A DNA stretch of 64,000 nt from Acidovorax sp. 1608163 (GCF_003669015.1 NZ_CP033069.1:4981879-5045878); one strand, 5' to 3'; counted from the first letter of the stretch, positions 49,312 through 57,907 are shown. Notes: a model not told the origin generated them from the letters alone. Numbers and translations are program-made.

Positions 49312-50106
49312 GTGAAAGTCCGCGTCCTCGGCTGCTCAGGCGCCATCGCTCGTGATTGCCGAACCACCTCTTTTCTGGTTAATCAGAACATCCTGATCGA
49401 CGCAGGCACAGGGGTAGGTGATTTGACCCTGGACGAAATGTGCCAGATCGACCATGTCTTCCTGACGCACTCCCATCTGGACCATGTGGCGGCCCTGCCT
49501 CTTATGCTGGATGCGGTGTCTTCTCTGCGCAGTCAGCCCGTTCAGGTGCATGCCTTGGCGGCCACCATTGCTGCGCTGCAGGCCAATATCTTTAACAACG
49601 TCATCTGGCCAGATTTCAGCCGCATTCCGTCAGCCCAGACCCCATTCTTGCAATACCGCCCTCTTGCTGAAGGCGATGTGATCAACGTGGATGGAACATT
49701 GGTGAGTGTGCTGCCCGCCGTACACACCGTGCCCTCCGTGGGTTACGCCGTGCAGGGCGCAAAAGGCTGGTGGGCTTTCAGTGGGGACACAGAGCGCAAC
49801 CCACGCCTGTGGCATGAGCTTGAACAACTTCCCGAGCTAATGCCCCCGTTGCCCGTGGGCATGCTGGTCATTGAAACAGCCTTCAGCAATCGCGAGAGCG
49901 AACTGGCCCGCCGCAGCCTGCATTTGTCGCCCACCTCGTTAGCGGCGGAACTGGCAGATGGAGCGGCAGGGGCCAGCTACCCCATCTACATCACCCATAC
50001 CAAACCTTCGGAAACCGACTTGATTCTTCAAGAGATCAACCAGATGGGTCTCTCCGCACAAGCAGACATCCATTGGCTGCAGGCTGGACATGTTTTTGAT
50101 GTGTAA
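49312..50106 (+). CDS. MBL-fold cyclic-nucleotide phosphodiesterase (class II-like)
   Basis: A 264-residue metallo-beta-lactamase-fold enzyme. The metal motif is LTHSHLDHVAALP and further ligands lie in AVHTVPSVGYAV, FSGDT and IYITHTKPSE. The sequence fits class II 3',5'-cyclic-nucleotide phosphodiesterases. The GTG at 49312 starts the conserved N-terminus MKVRVLGCSGAI; a TTG at 49285 is an alternative. It follows the cyclase gene by 94 bases, so the operon would both make and destroy the cyclic nucleotide. Confidence 0.82.
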   Translation: MKVRVLGCSGAIARDCRTTSFLVNQNILIDAGTGVGDLTLDEMCQIDHVFLTHSHLDHVAALPLMLDAVSSLRSQPVQVHALAATIAALQANIFNNVIWPDFSRIPSAQTPFLQYRPLAEGDVINVDGTLVSVLPAVHTVPSVGYAVQGAKGWWAFSGDTERNPRLWHELEQLPELMPPLPVGMLVIETAFSNRESELARRSLHLSPTSLAAELADGAAGASYPIYITHTKPSETDLILQEINQMGLSAQADIHWLQAGHVFDV

Positions 50107-50244
50107 CGAGGTATGTGTTTGGTGACATTCGTGGCAGAACAAAAATGTCAATGTGACGCATGCAAGGCATCAACAAGCGAGTGTTTGACGGGCAACTGAT
50201 CAGATTTTTGACCTAGTCAGTGGAATTCATGGAGTCACGCAAGC

Positions 50245-50260
50245 TGGCACGCTATCTGCT
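50245..50260 (+). promoter_or_regulatory. Sigma-54 promoter of the first pilin gene
   Basis: TGGCACGCTATCTGCT has GG and GC separated by 10 bases, matching the RpoN -24/-12 consensus. It lies 65 bases before the pilin start. Type IV pilin genes are classically RpoN-dependent under PilR control. Confidence 0.75.
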
Positions 50261-50324
50261 TTTGTAGAAGCAGCCTGAAGAACTTCGACAGGTTTCACTT
50301 GCAATTTACCCCGAGGAGAGATTT

Positions 50325-50849
50325 ATGAAGCGTTCCCTGCAAAAAGGTTTTACCCTGATCGAACTGATGATCGTTGTGGCGATTATTGGTATTTTGGCCG
50401 CTGTGGCTCTGCCGGCTTACCAAGACTATGTGGTCCGCTCTAAGGTTACTGAGGGCTTGGTTTTGGCGTCTGCAGCCAAGACTGCTGTGGCTGAAACCTT
50501 CGCTACTCGCAACTCGGGTGCCGTAGCTGCTTATGCGGGTACTGGTGCGGCTGCTGCTGGTTCTTATGGCTATGAGTACACGGCAGGCGAAAAAGTCGCA
50601 TCCATTGCGATTGCTGGTATTGCTGACGTGACGGCACCGGCCGCCGGTGCAGGTGTAATTACAATTACCTACGCAGGTCAATTGAATACTGCGCTCACAG
50701 CGCCTATCATTCTCACCCCCGGTAGCGGTGTGGTTAGTGCAACTACGGGTCTGCCTGCCTCGGCATTGAGCGTTGGCGCACCGGTGGTTTGGGGTTGCAC
50801 GTCGGTCGCTGCTGCGTTTAAATACGTGCCTGCCAACTGCCGCTTCTAA
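50325..50849 (+). CDS. pilA: Type IV major pilin, first copy
   Basis: A 174-residue type IVa prepilin. The leader MKRSLQKG is followed by [20 protein letters not shown], with the cleavage Gly and Glu5 that PilD and assembly need. The C-terminal disulfide loop is closed by WGC and ANC in [11 protein letters not shown] ... VPANCRF. GAGGAGAG precedes the ATG, a sigma-54 promoter lies upstream and a terminator downstream. It is most probably the structural subunit of twitching-motility pili. Confidence 0.93.
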   Translation: MKRSLQKGFTLIELMIVVAIIGILAAVALPAYQDYVVRSKVTEGLVLASAAKTAVAETFATRNSGAVAAYAGTGAAAAGSYGYEYTAGEKVASIAIAGIADVTAPAAGAGVITITYAGQLNTALTAPIILTPGSGVVSATTGLPASALSVGAPVVWGCTSVAAAFKYVPANCRF

Positions 50850-50930
50850 TAATTGCGCCTAAAGACCAGCCTCTATCATATTCGGCCACGAAAAATCAAG
50901 CTTCGTTGCGAATTGTTCTGGCCAATCTTG

Positions 50931-50964
50931 AAAAAGGGCGACCGCAATGGTCGCCCTTTTTTTA
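50931..50964 (+). terminator. Rho-independent terminator after the first pilin gene
   Basis: AAAGGGCGACC/GGTCGCCCTTT with loop GCAAT is followed by TTTT. It lies about 80 bases after the stop. Confidence 0.9.
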
Positions 50965-51119
50965 TTAGAACATTTGCAACTGATGTGTGGTGATGCCGTT
51001 GTATGGTCTTATTGTTTAGAAAAATCAGGTTCGATGCGTTTCCTGTTTAGTGCGCTGCTTGTTTGCCAATTTCTATGGGCAAGTCATCGTTGCATTTGTA
51101 ATTGAATATCGGGTTCACC

Positions 51120-51650
51120 ATGAAAAAATTAGTTCAAACGGGTTTCACGCTGATTGAGCTCATGATCGTGGTCGCCATCATCGGTATCTTGGCGGCGGTT
51201 GCGTTACCTGCGTATCAAGACTACGTCGTACGCGCGCGTGTGAGCGAGGGGGTGAGTTTGGCCTCTACTGCTAAATTGGCTGTAATGGATGCCTTTTTTA
51301 GCACGTCGTCGGGCCCCATTCTGGGCTACGCTGGAACGGGAGCCCCTGTAGCTGGATCCTATGCATACGAATACTCTGCAGGCTCCCAGGTTGCTTCGAT
51401 TGCGATCGGCGGTATCGCAGATGTGACGGCTCCTGTTGCCCAAGAGGCGCGCATCGTCATTACCTATGCCGGTCAATTGGCAACTGCACTTGCCGGCCCT
51501 CTGGTTCTCACGCCTGGAAGTGGAACAGTCATTAACTCTGCTAACCCGTCTGCTCCCCTATTAGTTGGTGCACCGGTCGTATGGGGTTGCGGTATCAACG
51601 CGGTGAGCGCTTACCGTTACGTTCCGGCCAATTGTCGATATACGCCGTAG
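51120..51650 (+). CDS. Type IV pilin, second copy
   Basis: A 176-residue prepilin with leader MKKLVQTG and the same N-terminal helix. It resembles the first pilin through most of its length ([32 protein letters not shown]), so the two arose by tandem duplication. It has its own upstream gap of about 155 bases after a terminator, so it should have a separate promoter; no clear sigma-54 site was found. It may be an alternative or minor subunit, expressed under other conditions, and is followed by a pilin accessory gene. The start at 51120 is chosen over an in-frame one at 51102. Confidence 0.9.
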   Translation: MKKLVQTGFTLIELMIVVAIIGILAAVALPAYQDYVVRARVSEGVSLASTAKLAVMDAFFSTSSGPILGYAGTGAPVAGSYAYEYSAGSQVASIAIGGIADVTAPVAQEARIVITYAGQLATALAGPLVLTPGSGTVINSANPSAPLLVGAPVVWGCGINAVSAYRYVPANCRYTP

Positions 51651-51717
51651 TCAAGTTGAGGAAGCGGTGCATCGCTATTCTCAACAGCAGAAAAATTACT
51701 AACGCTTAGCATTCACA

Positions 51718-52491
51718 ATGGTATTAAATCCCCGACTGTTTTCCGCGCTGCGGGCTGGCAGCGCACATTTTTTGTTGACATTGCTGGTCGCAGCAGTGAT
51801 GGCGGGGTTGGTTTTTGGTCTATGGTACCCATGGCCCTTGTACAAATTGGTGGCGGGGCGCGAGCTGTTTTGGTTGGTGGTGGGTGTGGACGTGGTCTGT
51901 GGCCCGCTACTTACTATGGTGTTGTGGAATCCTTCAAAACTACGGCGAGAACTCATCCAGGATTTGAGCATGGTGGTCGCGGTGCAGCTTGCTGCCTTGG
52001 CGTATGGCATGCATGCAGTTGCGGTTGCAAGGCCGGTGCATTTAGTCTTTGAAGCTGACCGGCTGCGAGTGGTAACCGCATCTGAAATCGACTCAGCGGA
52101 TCTTCCCAAAGCGCCCGATGGGTTGCGGCAGCTTCCCTGGACAGGCCCCACGCTGGTTAGCCTGCGCGATCCGCGTGATTCTGAAGAATTTTTAAAAAGT
52201 GTGGAATTGTCTGTAGCGGGGCAAGAGCCCTCGCTGCGTCCCGCTTGGTGGCAAAGCTACGAACTGAGTCTGCCGCAATTGTTGCAACGGGCGCGGCCGC
52301 TTGCTGCACTCATGAATGCGAGGCCGGATCAGAAGGATGTGCTCGAAGACGTGATTAGAAAAGCAGAGTTGCGCGAGGCAGACTTGCTTTGGCTTCCTCT
52401 GACCAGTGGCCGTACCATGGAGTGGGTAGTTTTGATCGATAAGCAAACGGGGCTGCCAAAGGGCTATGCACCTATCGATGGTTTTTTTTGA
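51718..52491 (+). CDS. TfpX/TfpZ-type pilin accessory protein
   Basis: A 257-residue inner-membrane protein with three N-terminal helices (about residues 18-38, 48-66 and 78-102) and a soluble C-terminal part. The WYPWPLYKLVAGRELFWLV and GVDVVCGPLLTMVLWNP segments are typical of TfpX/TfpZ proteins, which assist assembly or stability of particular pilin alleles. It lies just after the second pilin gene and probably works with it. Confidence 0.85.
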   Translation: MVLNPRLFSALRAGSAHFLLTLLVAAVMAGLVFGLWYPWPLYKLVAGRELFWLVVGVDVVCGPLLTMVLWNPSKLRRELIQDLSMVVAVQLAALAYGMHAVAVARPVHLVFEADRLRVVTASEIDSADLPKAPDGLRQLPWTGPTLVSLRDPRDSEEFLKSVELSVAGQEPSLRPAWWQSYELSLPQLLQRARPLAALMNARPDQKDVLEDVIRKAELREADLLWLPLTSGRTMEWVVLIDKQTGLPKGYAPIDGFF

Positions 52492-53361
52492 TATCTAGTG
52501 GAAAAGCTGGGGACAGATACCAATTTAAATGGAAAAAGTCTCGGTTCTGGATGCGACTATGGGTTCCAAGTTCATCCATAGCACCCATTGCGGTTACAGA
52601 ATGATCAAATGCCCCGCTCTCGTACCGGGAATGGTGTCGGGTTTCAGGCGGACCTCAAAGCAGACAAAACATCACTGGTGGGTATGGTCAAACCCAGCAG
52701 GTCGCTGTCTGTTATTTGCCTGTGACCCAGCAGGTGTTGCTAGTGCACTTGGCTGGCATCCGACAGGCTGTAGTCGCCGGTCAGAAAGGCGTCCGCGGGT
52801 TGGCCCGCAGCTTGTGCCAGGCGACTGCGGTTGGTGGCAGCGCCTGGGGGGAGGCGGGCTGCGGTGCAGCGCTCCCCCGTAGGCGCCTGGCACACCAATC
52901 GCGAGATGTCTTTGCCCAGATTGGTGTTTTCTGTATGCGCTATTTCCTTGGCAGCGATTGAGGTGTCGTATTCCCTATCAATCGTGGCGCACTGGACAAG
53001 GCATCTGGCACATGGCTGTTATTGGATGCTGTGGATTTGCGCGGCATGACCACCATGCCGGTGAACCCGGACATGGCCGAACGGGTGCATGGTCTGGCTA
53101 CTGCGCTACTGCACTGTTCGCCCGAGCCGCAGGTGCTCGAACCCTTGATTCAAAGCGGTGCCCTACTAGGGCGCGATGACTAGTCGGGGCCTACCATCTG
53201 CAGCGTTTCCGCGCAGCCTACCCCAAGGACTACGCTCGCTGGACAGAAGTGAACGGGGCGTCGGGCCCTTCCCATTCAGGGGGCTGCAGTCCTCCATGAA
53301 GTTTGCGGCGGTGGAGTTGTGACGGGCTTGTCGAACAGGCCGCGCTGGGCTTTGCCGGGCG
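52492..53361. other. Degenerate intergenic segment with gene remnants
   Basis: About 870 bases without an intact gene. It begins with AGCTGGGGACAGATACC, a phrase often found near REP-type transposase genes, but no transposase is readable. Several short protein-like pieces occur in changing frames, for example YPKDYARWTEVNG near 53220-53260. Composition is mixed. It looks like accumulated debris from lost genes between the pilin block and moaC. Confidence 0.5.
53031..53183 (+). pseudogene. Gene fragment of unknown family
   Basis: A continuous piece (VDLRGMTTMPVNPDMAERVH, then GLATALLHCSPEPQVLEP) ending at TAG 53181-53183. It looks like true coding sequence by composition but has no start, and the sequence upstream is out of frame. 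I do not recognise the family. Confidence 0.35.
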
Positions 53362-53901
53362 TCACCGCACCAAATATCTCCCTGACTTGCCCCCGTGCTT
53401 TTCCGTCACACACACGCCGTGGATGGACATCCCTCGATCCGCCGCCTTGCACATGTCATAAATCGTCAGCAAGGCAATCTGCACGGCAGTCAGCGCCTCC
53501 ATCTCCACCCCGGTTTGCCCCACCGTCTCTACCGTCGCTGAACAAAATATGCCTGTAGCGCCTTGTACACGGACGCTGGCAGCTTCAAATTCAATAGCAA
53601 CCCGCGTTAGTGCCAGGGGATGGCACAGCGGGATCAAGTCGCTCGTTTTCTTGGCGGCCATGATGCCGGCGATGCGGGCGATGCCCAGAACATCCCCTTT
53701 TTTGGCGGTGCCCGATTCAATCAGTGCCAAGGTTTCAGGCTGCATTTCGATGCGGCCAGTGGCTACCGCGATGCGGTGGGTGGCGGCTTTGGCGCCTACG
53801 TCGACCATGTGGGCCTGACCTTGGGCGTCGAAGTGGGTGAGGGGGGATGTGGGGTGGGGGGCGTTGGCGGTTTTGGGGGAGTTTGGTGTTTTGGAGGTCA
53901 T
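53362..53901 (-). CDS. moaC: Cyclic pyranopterin monophosphate synthase
   Basis: A 179-residue MoaC, which with MoaA converts GTP to cyclic pyranopterin monophosphate, the first stage of molybdenum cofactor synthesis. [33 protein letters not shown] and [24 protein letters not shown], with catalytic Asp and Lys in YDMCKA, are standard. ATG 53901 is taken as the start; the first 20 or so residues are a variable extension. The stretch [16 protein letters not shown] is coded by a family 1 repeat inserted in the gene without breaking the frame. No other moa genes are nearby. Confidence 0.93.
   Translation of the reverse strand: MTSKTPNSPKTANAPHPTSPLTHFDAQGQAHMVDVGAKAATHRIAVATGRIEMQPETLALIESGTAKKGDVLGIARIAGIMAAKKTSDLIPLCHPLALTRVAIEFEAASVRVQGATGIFCSATVETVGQTGVEMEALTAVQIALLTIYDMCKAADRGMSIHGVCVTEKHGGKSGRYLVR
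53541..53600 (-). repeat. Family 1 repeat inside moaC, copy G
   Basis: On the moaC coding strand the sequence reads GAATTTGAAGCTGCCAGCG, then GGCGCTACAGGCATATTTTG. This follows the family 1 consensus TTTGATAGCTGCTAGCGC ... GCGCTAGAGGCCTATTTT with divergence in the spacer. It codes for the loop that in E. coli MoaC reads NLQAEPEHNRVRIETL and is shorter there. The match covers both arms and both flanks, which makes chance unlikely. Confidence 0.65.
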
Positions 53902-54027
53902 GGTCTTGGCCTGGGCAAGCACGTTGGGTTCAAACGTGTGCGAAACAATTGGGTTGTCGGGGCATCATACGGTCACGCATCGCCAAGTGAGCGTTGTGGC
54001 CGATGGACGGCGCCAGGGAGACCACAA

Positions 54028-55572
54028 GTGTTGATATTGGGTAAAAAAAGGCCGCTAGCGCAGGTATGTCAAGCGCTGGCAGCTTCTCTTTTGATAGCGA
54101 CAAGCGCATTTGTCCCGGCGGTGGCGCAGGCCCAGGCGGGGCTGCCCACGCTGGGGGATGGCAGCGACTTGACCAGCAGCGAGGAGCGACGCCTGGGCGA
54201 CCGCATCATCCGCGAGCTTTACCGTGACCCGGATTACATCGATGACCCGGTGATTGCCGAGTATGTGCAGGGCATTTGGCAGCCGTTGATTGCAGCGGCG
54301 CGTTCGCGGGGGGAGTTGTCTGCCGAGTTGGACGAGCGTTTTGCCTGGGAGGTGTTGCTGGGGCGAGACCGCACGGTGAACGCATTTGCGTTGCCTGGGG
54401 GCTACCTGGGGTTGCACCTGGGGTTGATCGGCGTGGTGGGCACGCGCGATGAGTTGGCTTCGGTGCTGGCGCACGAGCTGAGCCATGTCACGCAGCGGCA
54501 TATCTCGCGGCTGCTCACGCAGCAAAGCCGCCAGACGCCGCTGCTGCTGGGGGCGATGGTGCTGGGCGCGCTGGCGGCCAGCAAGAACCCTGGCGCCACA
54601 CAGGCGCTGGTGGTGGGCGGGCAGGCCGTGGCGATGCAGAACCAGTTGAATTTTTCGCGCGATATGGAGCGCGAGGCGGACCGGGTGGGCATGGGCCTGA
54701 TGGAGCCTGCCGGTTTTGCGCCCGAGGGTTTTGTGGGCATGTTTGAAAAACTGCAGCAGGCCAATCGCATCAACGACAACGGCAGCTGGCCCTATTTGCG
54801 CAGCCACCCGCTCACCACGCAGCGCATGGCCGACATGCAGTCGCGTCTGCCCTCGGGTGGGCTGACGGCAGGCCGTGCATCGGTGTTGGTGGCGGAGCAC
54901 GCCATGGTGTCAGCGCGGGCGCGAGTGCTGTCAAACCCCGGCGTGGATGTGTTGCGCCAGTGGATTGCCGAGCCGCAGGGCACGGGCTTTGCGGCCCTGC
55001 CCCTGGCGCGCAAAGCGGGTGTCTTGTATGCCGCTGCCCTGGGCAGCAGCCAGTTGCGCGATGGGGCTGCAGCCCGCCGTTGGGCGGGGCAATTGCAGCA
55101 ACTGGTGAAGGGGGATGTGGCGGCTGCCCGCGTGGCGCAGTTGTTGGTGGCCGAGCTGGAACTGGCTGCTGGCAATGCCCCTGCCGCCCTGGCCGCCATG
55201 CCTGCGGGGGACACCCGCCGCCCCGAAATCTTGCTGCGCACACAGATCGTCTTGCGCACGGGCCAGCAAGGTTTGCAGGAGGTCACCAGCCCGTTGCAAA
55301 CCTGGCTGGCCACCCACCCCCGCGACGCTGGGGCCTGGCAGGCCTTGGCGGGGGTGTGGAATGCACAAAACCAGCCTTTACGCGCCGTGCGGGCTGAGGC
55401 CGAGGCGCAAGTGTCGCGCTACGACTACGCGGCGGCGGTAGACCGTTTCAAGGCGGGCCAGGATCTGGCGCGGCGCAGCACCTTGGCCGACGACCACTTC
55501 GAAGCGTCGATCATCGACACCCGCCTGCGGGCGATGCAGCTACTGCTTCGTGAACAGGCCGCCGAGCGCTGA
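54028..55572 (+). CDS. Periplasmic M48 metalloprotease, BepA-like
   Basis: A 514-residue protein. A GTG start at 54028 follows GGGAG, giving a signal peptide of about 37 residues that ends AVAQAQA. The zinc protease motif is LAHELSHVTQRH (HEXXH), with the third ligand region around RDMEREADRVG. The C-terminal half (about residues 300-514) forms TPR repeats. BepA homologues inspect outer-membrane protein assembly, notably LptD. A family 1 repeat supplies much of the signal peptide coding sequence. Its 3' end overlaps the convergent small membrane protein gene by 33 bases. Confidence 0.9.
   Translation: MLILGKKRPLAQVCQALAASLLIATSAFVPAVAQAQAGLPTLGDGSDLTSSEERRLGDRIIRELYRDPDYIDDPVIAEYVQGIWQPLIAAARSRGELSAELDERFAWEVLLGRDRTVNAFALPGGYLGLHLGLIGVVGTRDELASVLAHELSHVTQRHISRLLTQQSRQTPLLLGAMVLGALAASKNPGATQALVVGGQAVAMQNQLNFSRDMEREADRVGMGLMEPAGFAPEGFVGMFEKLQQANRINDNGSWPYLRSHPLTTQRMADMQSRLPSGGLTAGRASVLVAEHAMVSARARVLSNPGVDVLRQWIAEPQGTGFAALPLARKAGVLYAAALGSSQLRDGAAARRWAGQLQQLVKGDVAAARVAQLLVAELELAAGNAPAALAAMPAGDTRRPEILLRTQIVLRTGQQGLQEVTSPLQTWLATHPRDAGAWQALAGVWNAQNQPLRAVRAEAEAQVSRYDYAAAVDRFKAGQDLARRSTLADDHFEASIIDTRLRAMQLLLREQAAER
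54041..54100 (+). repeat. Family 1 repeat coding for a signal peptide, copy H
   Basis: GTAAAAAAAGGCCGCTAGCGC ... AAGCGCTGGCAGCTTCTC, followed by TTTTGATAGCG. It matches family 1 and encodes about residues 5-24 (KKRPLAQVCQALAASLLIAT) of the M48 protease precursor. Confidence 0.65.
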
Positions 55573-55893
55573 TTCGATCACTAGGCCGAGCGCTGAGTAA
55601 ATCAACGACCCGAGCAGCGCTGCGCTGAAGCCGTTGACGTGGAAGCCGTCGAGCACCCCGGCGGCGGCCCAGAACATCAGCGCGTTGATGACAAACAGGA
55701 ACAAGCCGACGGTGACCACGGTGACCGGCAGCGTCAGGATGACCAGCACCGGTCGCAGCACAGCGTTGAACAGGCCAATGACAAAGGCCGCAATCAGCGC
55801 CGAGCCAAAGCTCTGCACTTGCACGCCGCTGTAGATGTAGGCCACACACAGCAGCGCTGCGGCGCTGAGCAGCCATTTCAGAAGGATTTTCAT
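55540..55893 (-). CDS. Four-helix membrane protein of the phage holin superfamily IV type
   Basis: A 117-residue inner-membrane protein with four hydrophobic segments (LLKWLLSAAALLCVAYI, SALIAAFVIGLFNAVL, VVTVGLFLFVINALMFW, AALLGSLIYSALGLVIESAL). GLFNAVLRPVLVILTLPVTV is the conserved motif of the family, which is chromosomal and widespread despite the holin name; no phage genes are near. The function is unknown. Its 3' end overlaps the M48 protease gene. Confidence 0.85.
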   Translation of the reverse strand: MKILLKWLLSAAALLCVAYIYSGVQVQSFGSALIAAFVIGLFNAVLRPVLVILTLPVTVVTVGLFLFVINALMFWAAAGVLDGFHVNGFSAALLGSLIYSALGLVIESALGGLFTKQ

Positions 55894-55999
55894 GGCGCCA
55901 GAATAGCACCGCAGGGGGCTTGTGGGGGCTGGCAGATTGCCCTGCGACGAAGGCGACGGGCGGCTGCTTTGGGGGGCAGTTATTGGGGCGAAGCCGCGC

Positions 56000-56494
56000 T
56001 CAGTCCAGAGCCAGAACCCACAAGGTGCCGCAGCCGGTGAGCACACTGCCCAGCACGCGGGGCCAGTGGCTGGACTGGCTGGGCTTGGGCGCTAGCTCGG
56101 TGGCGGCCCGGGGTGTCAGGGGCTGCGGCGCAGCCTCGGTGCTTCTGGGCTTGCGCGCATCCATCACCGGTGCTGTGCGGCTTCCGTTGGCTTGCAAATC
56201 GGCTTGCAGTTGCTCGGTCAGTTCGGCCAAAGGGCCTTTGGCCAACACCGTGGTGACCTGTGCGGAAGACAGGCCCACGGTGGCGATGATCTGCGCAAAC
56301 AGCTTGTCTGCCCATTTGGTGCGCCAACTCTCGCGGGCGCTGTGGCTGACCCACTTGCTCACGCGGTGTGTCATGCGGGGCGCGCAGGCGACCAGCACCC
56401 AGTGCTGGCGTGCCGCGGGGCTGCGGGCGACCAGCGGGGCCAACAGTTGCTGCGCATGGTCAGCGTCGTCCACGTACACAATAATTTTGTCCAT
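56000..56494 (-). CDS. Hypothetical protein with a universal-stress-like N-terminus
   Basis: A 164-residue protein. It starts MDKIIVYVDDADHAQQLLAP, which resembles the first strand-helix of universal stress proteins, continues with WVLVACAPRMTHRVSKWVS, has a Pro/Ser-rich linker, and ends with a hydrophobic segment (VLGSVLTGCGTLWVLAL) that may anchor it. The family is not clearly recognised. ATG 56494 gives the compact form; an upstream frame to 56620 lacks support. Confidence 0.6.
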   Translation of the reverse strand: MDKIIVYVDDADHAQQLLAPLVARSPAARQHWVLVACAPRMTHRVSKWVSHSARESWRTKWADKLFAQIIATVGLSSAQVTTVLAKGPLAELTEQLQADLQANGSRTAPVMDARKPRSTEAAPQPLTPRAATELAPKPSQSSHWPRVLGSVLTGCGTLWVLALD

Positions 56495-56645
56495 GTCGTT
56501 GACCGCCTGGGTGGATGGTTTCAAGAATGCGGCTGAGCGTGCTGAGCCGCTCTGCCCTGGGCGCGAGCCAGGTGGGGCATGGAGTGGCCCGACCTGGCTT
56601 GTTGTGGCCACCAGGCGCAATGGCGGCGCCTGGTGTCTTGGAGGA

Positions 56646-57375
56646 TCAGCCGTGGGCTGCGTCGCCGCCGGTGGTGCGGCGAGACACGATGAACTTGCCT
56701 ACTGCCAGGACGATGAGGGCACCGGCCACGCTGGCGCCGTACTTCACGACGTCAGACTGCGGCATTTTGAACATCCACTGCCACTTGTCAGGGTTGGCGA
56801 AGACAGGGTCGGTGACCAGCATGCCGCCCGCAATCCAGCCCAGCAGCATGCCGCCCAGCGTGATGATGAGGGGGAAGCGCTCCATCAGCTTAATGACCAA
56901 CTGGCTGCCCCAGACGATGATCGGGATGGAAATCAGCAGGCCAGCACCACCAGCAGGAAGGAGTGTTCGCCCGCATTCTGTGCGGCGCCGGCGATGGCAA
57001 TCACGTTGTCCACGCTCATCACCAGGTCGGCCACGATGATGGTCTTGATGGCGGCCAGCAGCTTGTCGCTGCCTTGCACGTCGCCATGGCCGTCTTCATC
57101 CGGGGCCAGCAGCTTCACGCCAATCCATACCAGCAGCAGTGCGCCGACGAACTTGAGGAAAGGCAGTGCCAGCAGCGTCATGGCAAAGGCGATCAGGATG
57201 ACGCGCAAGATGATGGCGCCCGCAGTGCCCCAGATGATGCCCTTGGTGCGCTGCGCGGGTGGCAGCTTGCGGCATGCCAGGGCAATCACGACGGCGTTGT
57301 CGCCGCCAAGCAAGATGTCGATGATGATGATCTGGCCCAGTGCAAGCCAAAATTCGGGCGAAGCCAAAAGTCCAT
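56646..57375 (-). pseudogene. TerC-family membrane protein, first copy, frameshifted
   Basis: A TerC/Alx/YkoY-like integral membrane protein, implicated in manganese export. Frames join as ASPEFWLALGQIIIIDILLG ... SVDNVIAIAGAAQNAGEHS and then LLISIPIIVWGSQLVIKLM to stop 56646. Two single bases are missing: one near 57368 in a T-run at codon 4 (which restores the start MDFLASPEFW from ATG 57375) and one near 56940. The gene is otherwise complete and closely resembles the intact divergent copy. A probable yybP-ykoY riboswitch lies upstream. Both losses are in short runs, so error is likely. Confidence 0.75.
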
Positions 57376-57536
57376 AAAGTCCTCGGTGTTCTAGGTCAAA
57401 AGGAGTTTTCCGTTGCCATTGCGGCGCCGGATCTGTCCGTCAGAGTGCTCTGGCCCGCTTCGAGGAAATCAGGGAGCCTGCCAGCAAACGAACCGCTTGG
57501 GCGAAGGACGACCTTGATCACCCGCGACGGGGCCAT

Positions 57537-57677
57537 CAAAGGTCTTGCTCGCACACTGGATGGGTGTGCACAACGGGCCGGGTGGCTTGTGGGCGCCACC
57601 GTACTGACGACCCGTTGACTTTGCTGCAAGACCTGATCGACACAGGCTTTGCAAGCGATGGGAGCTACTCCCCTTTG
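57537..57677 (-). ncRNA. yybP-ykoY manganese riboswitch
   Basis: On the minus strand the leader reads CCAAAGGGGAGTAGCTCC, then GCAGCAAAGTCAACGGGTCG, then GCAAGACCTTTGATGG. The GGGGAGTAGC block, the later GTCAAC and closure of the outer stem CAAAGG/CCTTTG are hallmarks of yybP-ykoY. It ends about 160 bases before the terC start at 57375. A -10-like TACAAT lies about 12 bases before it (57689-57694). Manganese binding would switch on expression of the transporter-like gene, the known logic of the class. Confidence 0.75.
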
Positions 57678-57794
57678 GAGTGTGGGGCATTGTAAGAATT
57701 TCCTTCACGCCGTAGGTTTTTTCTAAAAAACCATTCGCAGCGAGCGGGAATGGCCAGAAAAACGGGGGTGTGCTGTACGAACAATTACGCATAG

Positions 57795-57829
57795 GGCGAA
57801 GGGGTTTACTTGCCTAAACTCTTCGCCCA
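57795..57829 (+). promoter_or_regulatory. Hairpin in the leader of the second terC gene
   Basis: GGGCGAAG (57795-57802) pairs with CTTCGCCC (57822-57829), with further pairing TTTA/TAAA near the loop. It lies about 80 bases before the terC start. No clear yybP-ykoY consensus is visible around it, so control of this copy may differ. An 8-bp inverted repeat GGTTTTTT/AAAAAACC lies further upstream at 57715-57732. Confidence 0.45.
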
Positions 57830-57907
57830 CGGCTGCGACTTGCGCATCCCCCAACGTGGGCGGCTTCCTCAGCGCAAGCAGCCCTCTACCCCAGGACGGA
57901 GACATCA

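Noticed and set aside
51040..51119. Sigma-54 promoter before the second pilin gene (TGGGCAAGTCATCGTTGC)
   Set aside because: GG and GC are 12 or more bases apart instead of 10, so it does not fit the consensus.
52492..53361. Insertion sequence between the pilin block and moaC
   Set aside because: No transposase frame, terminal inverted repeats or target duplication can be seen; only a short phrase resembles REP-transposase surroundings.
55540..55893. Prophage holin
   Set aside because: The family name includes holin, but no lysis, capsid or integrase genes are near and the protein type is common on chromosomes.
57780..57907. Second yybP-ykoY riboswitch before the intact terC
   Set aside because: A hairpin exists, but the GGGGAGTAGC and GTCAAC blocks are not found at proper spacing.
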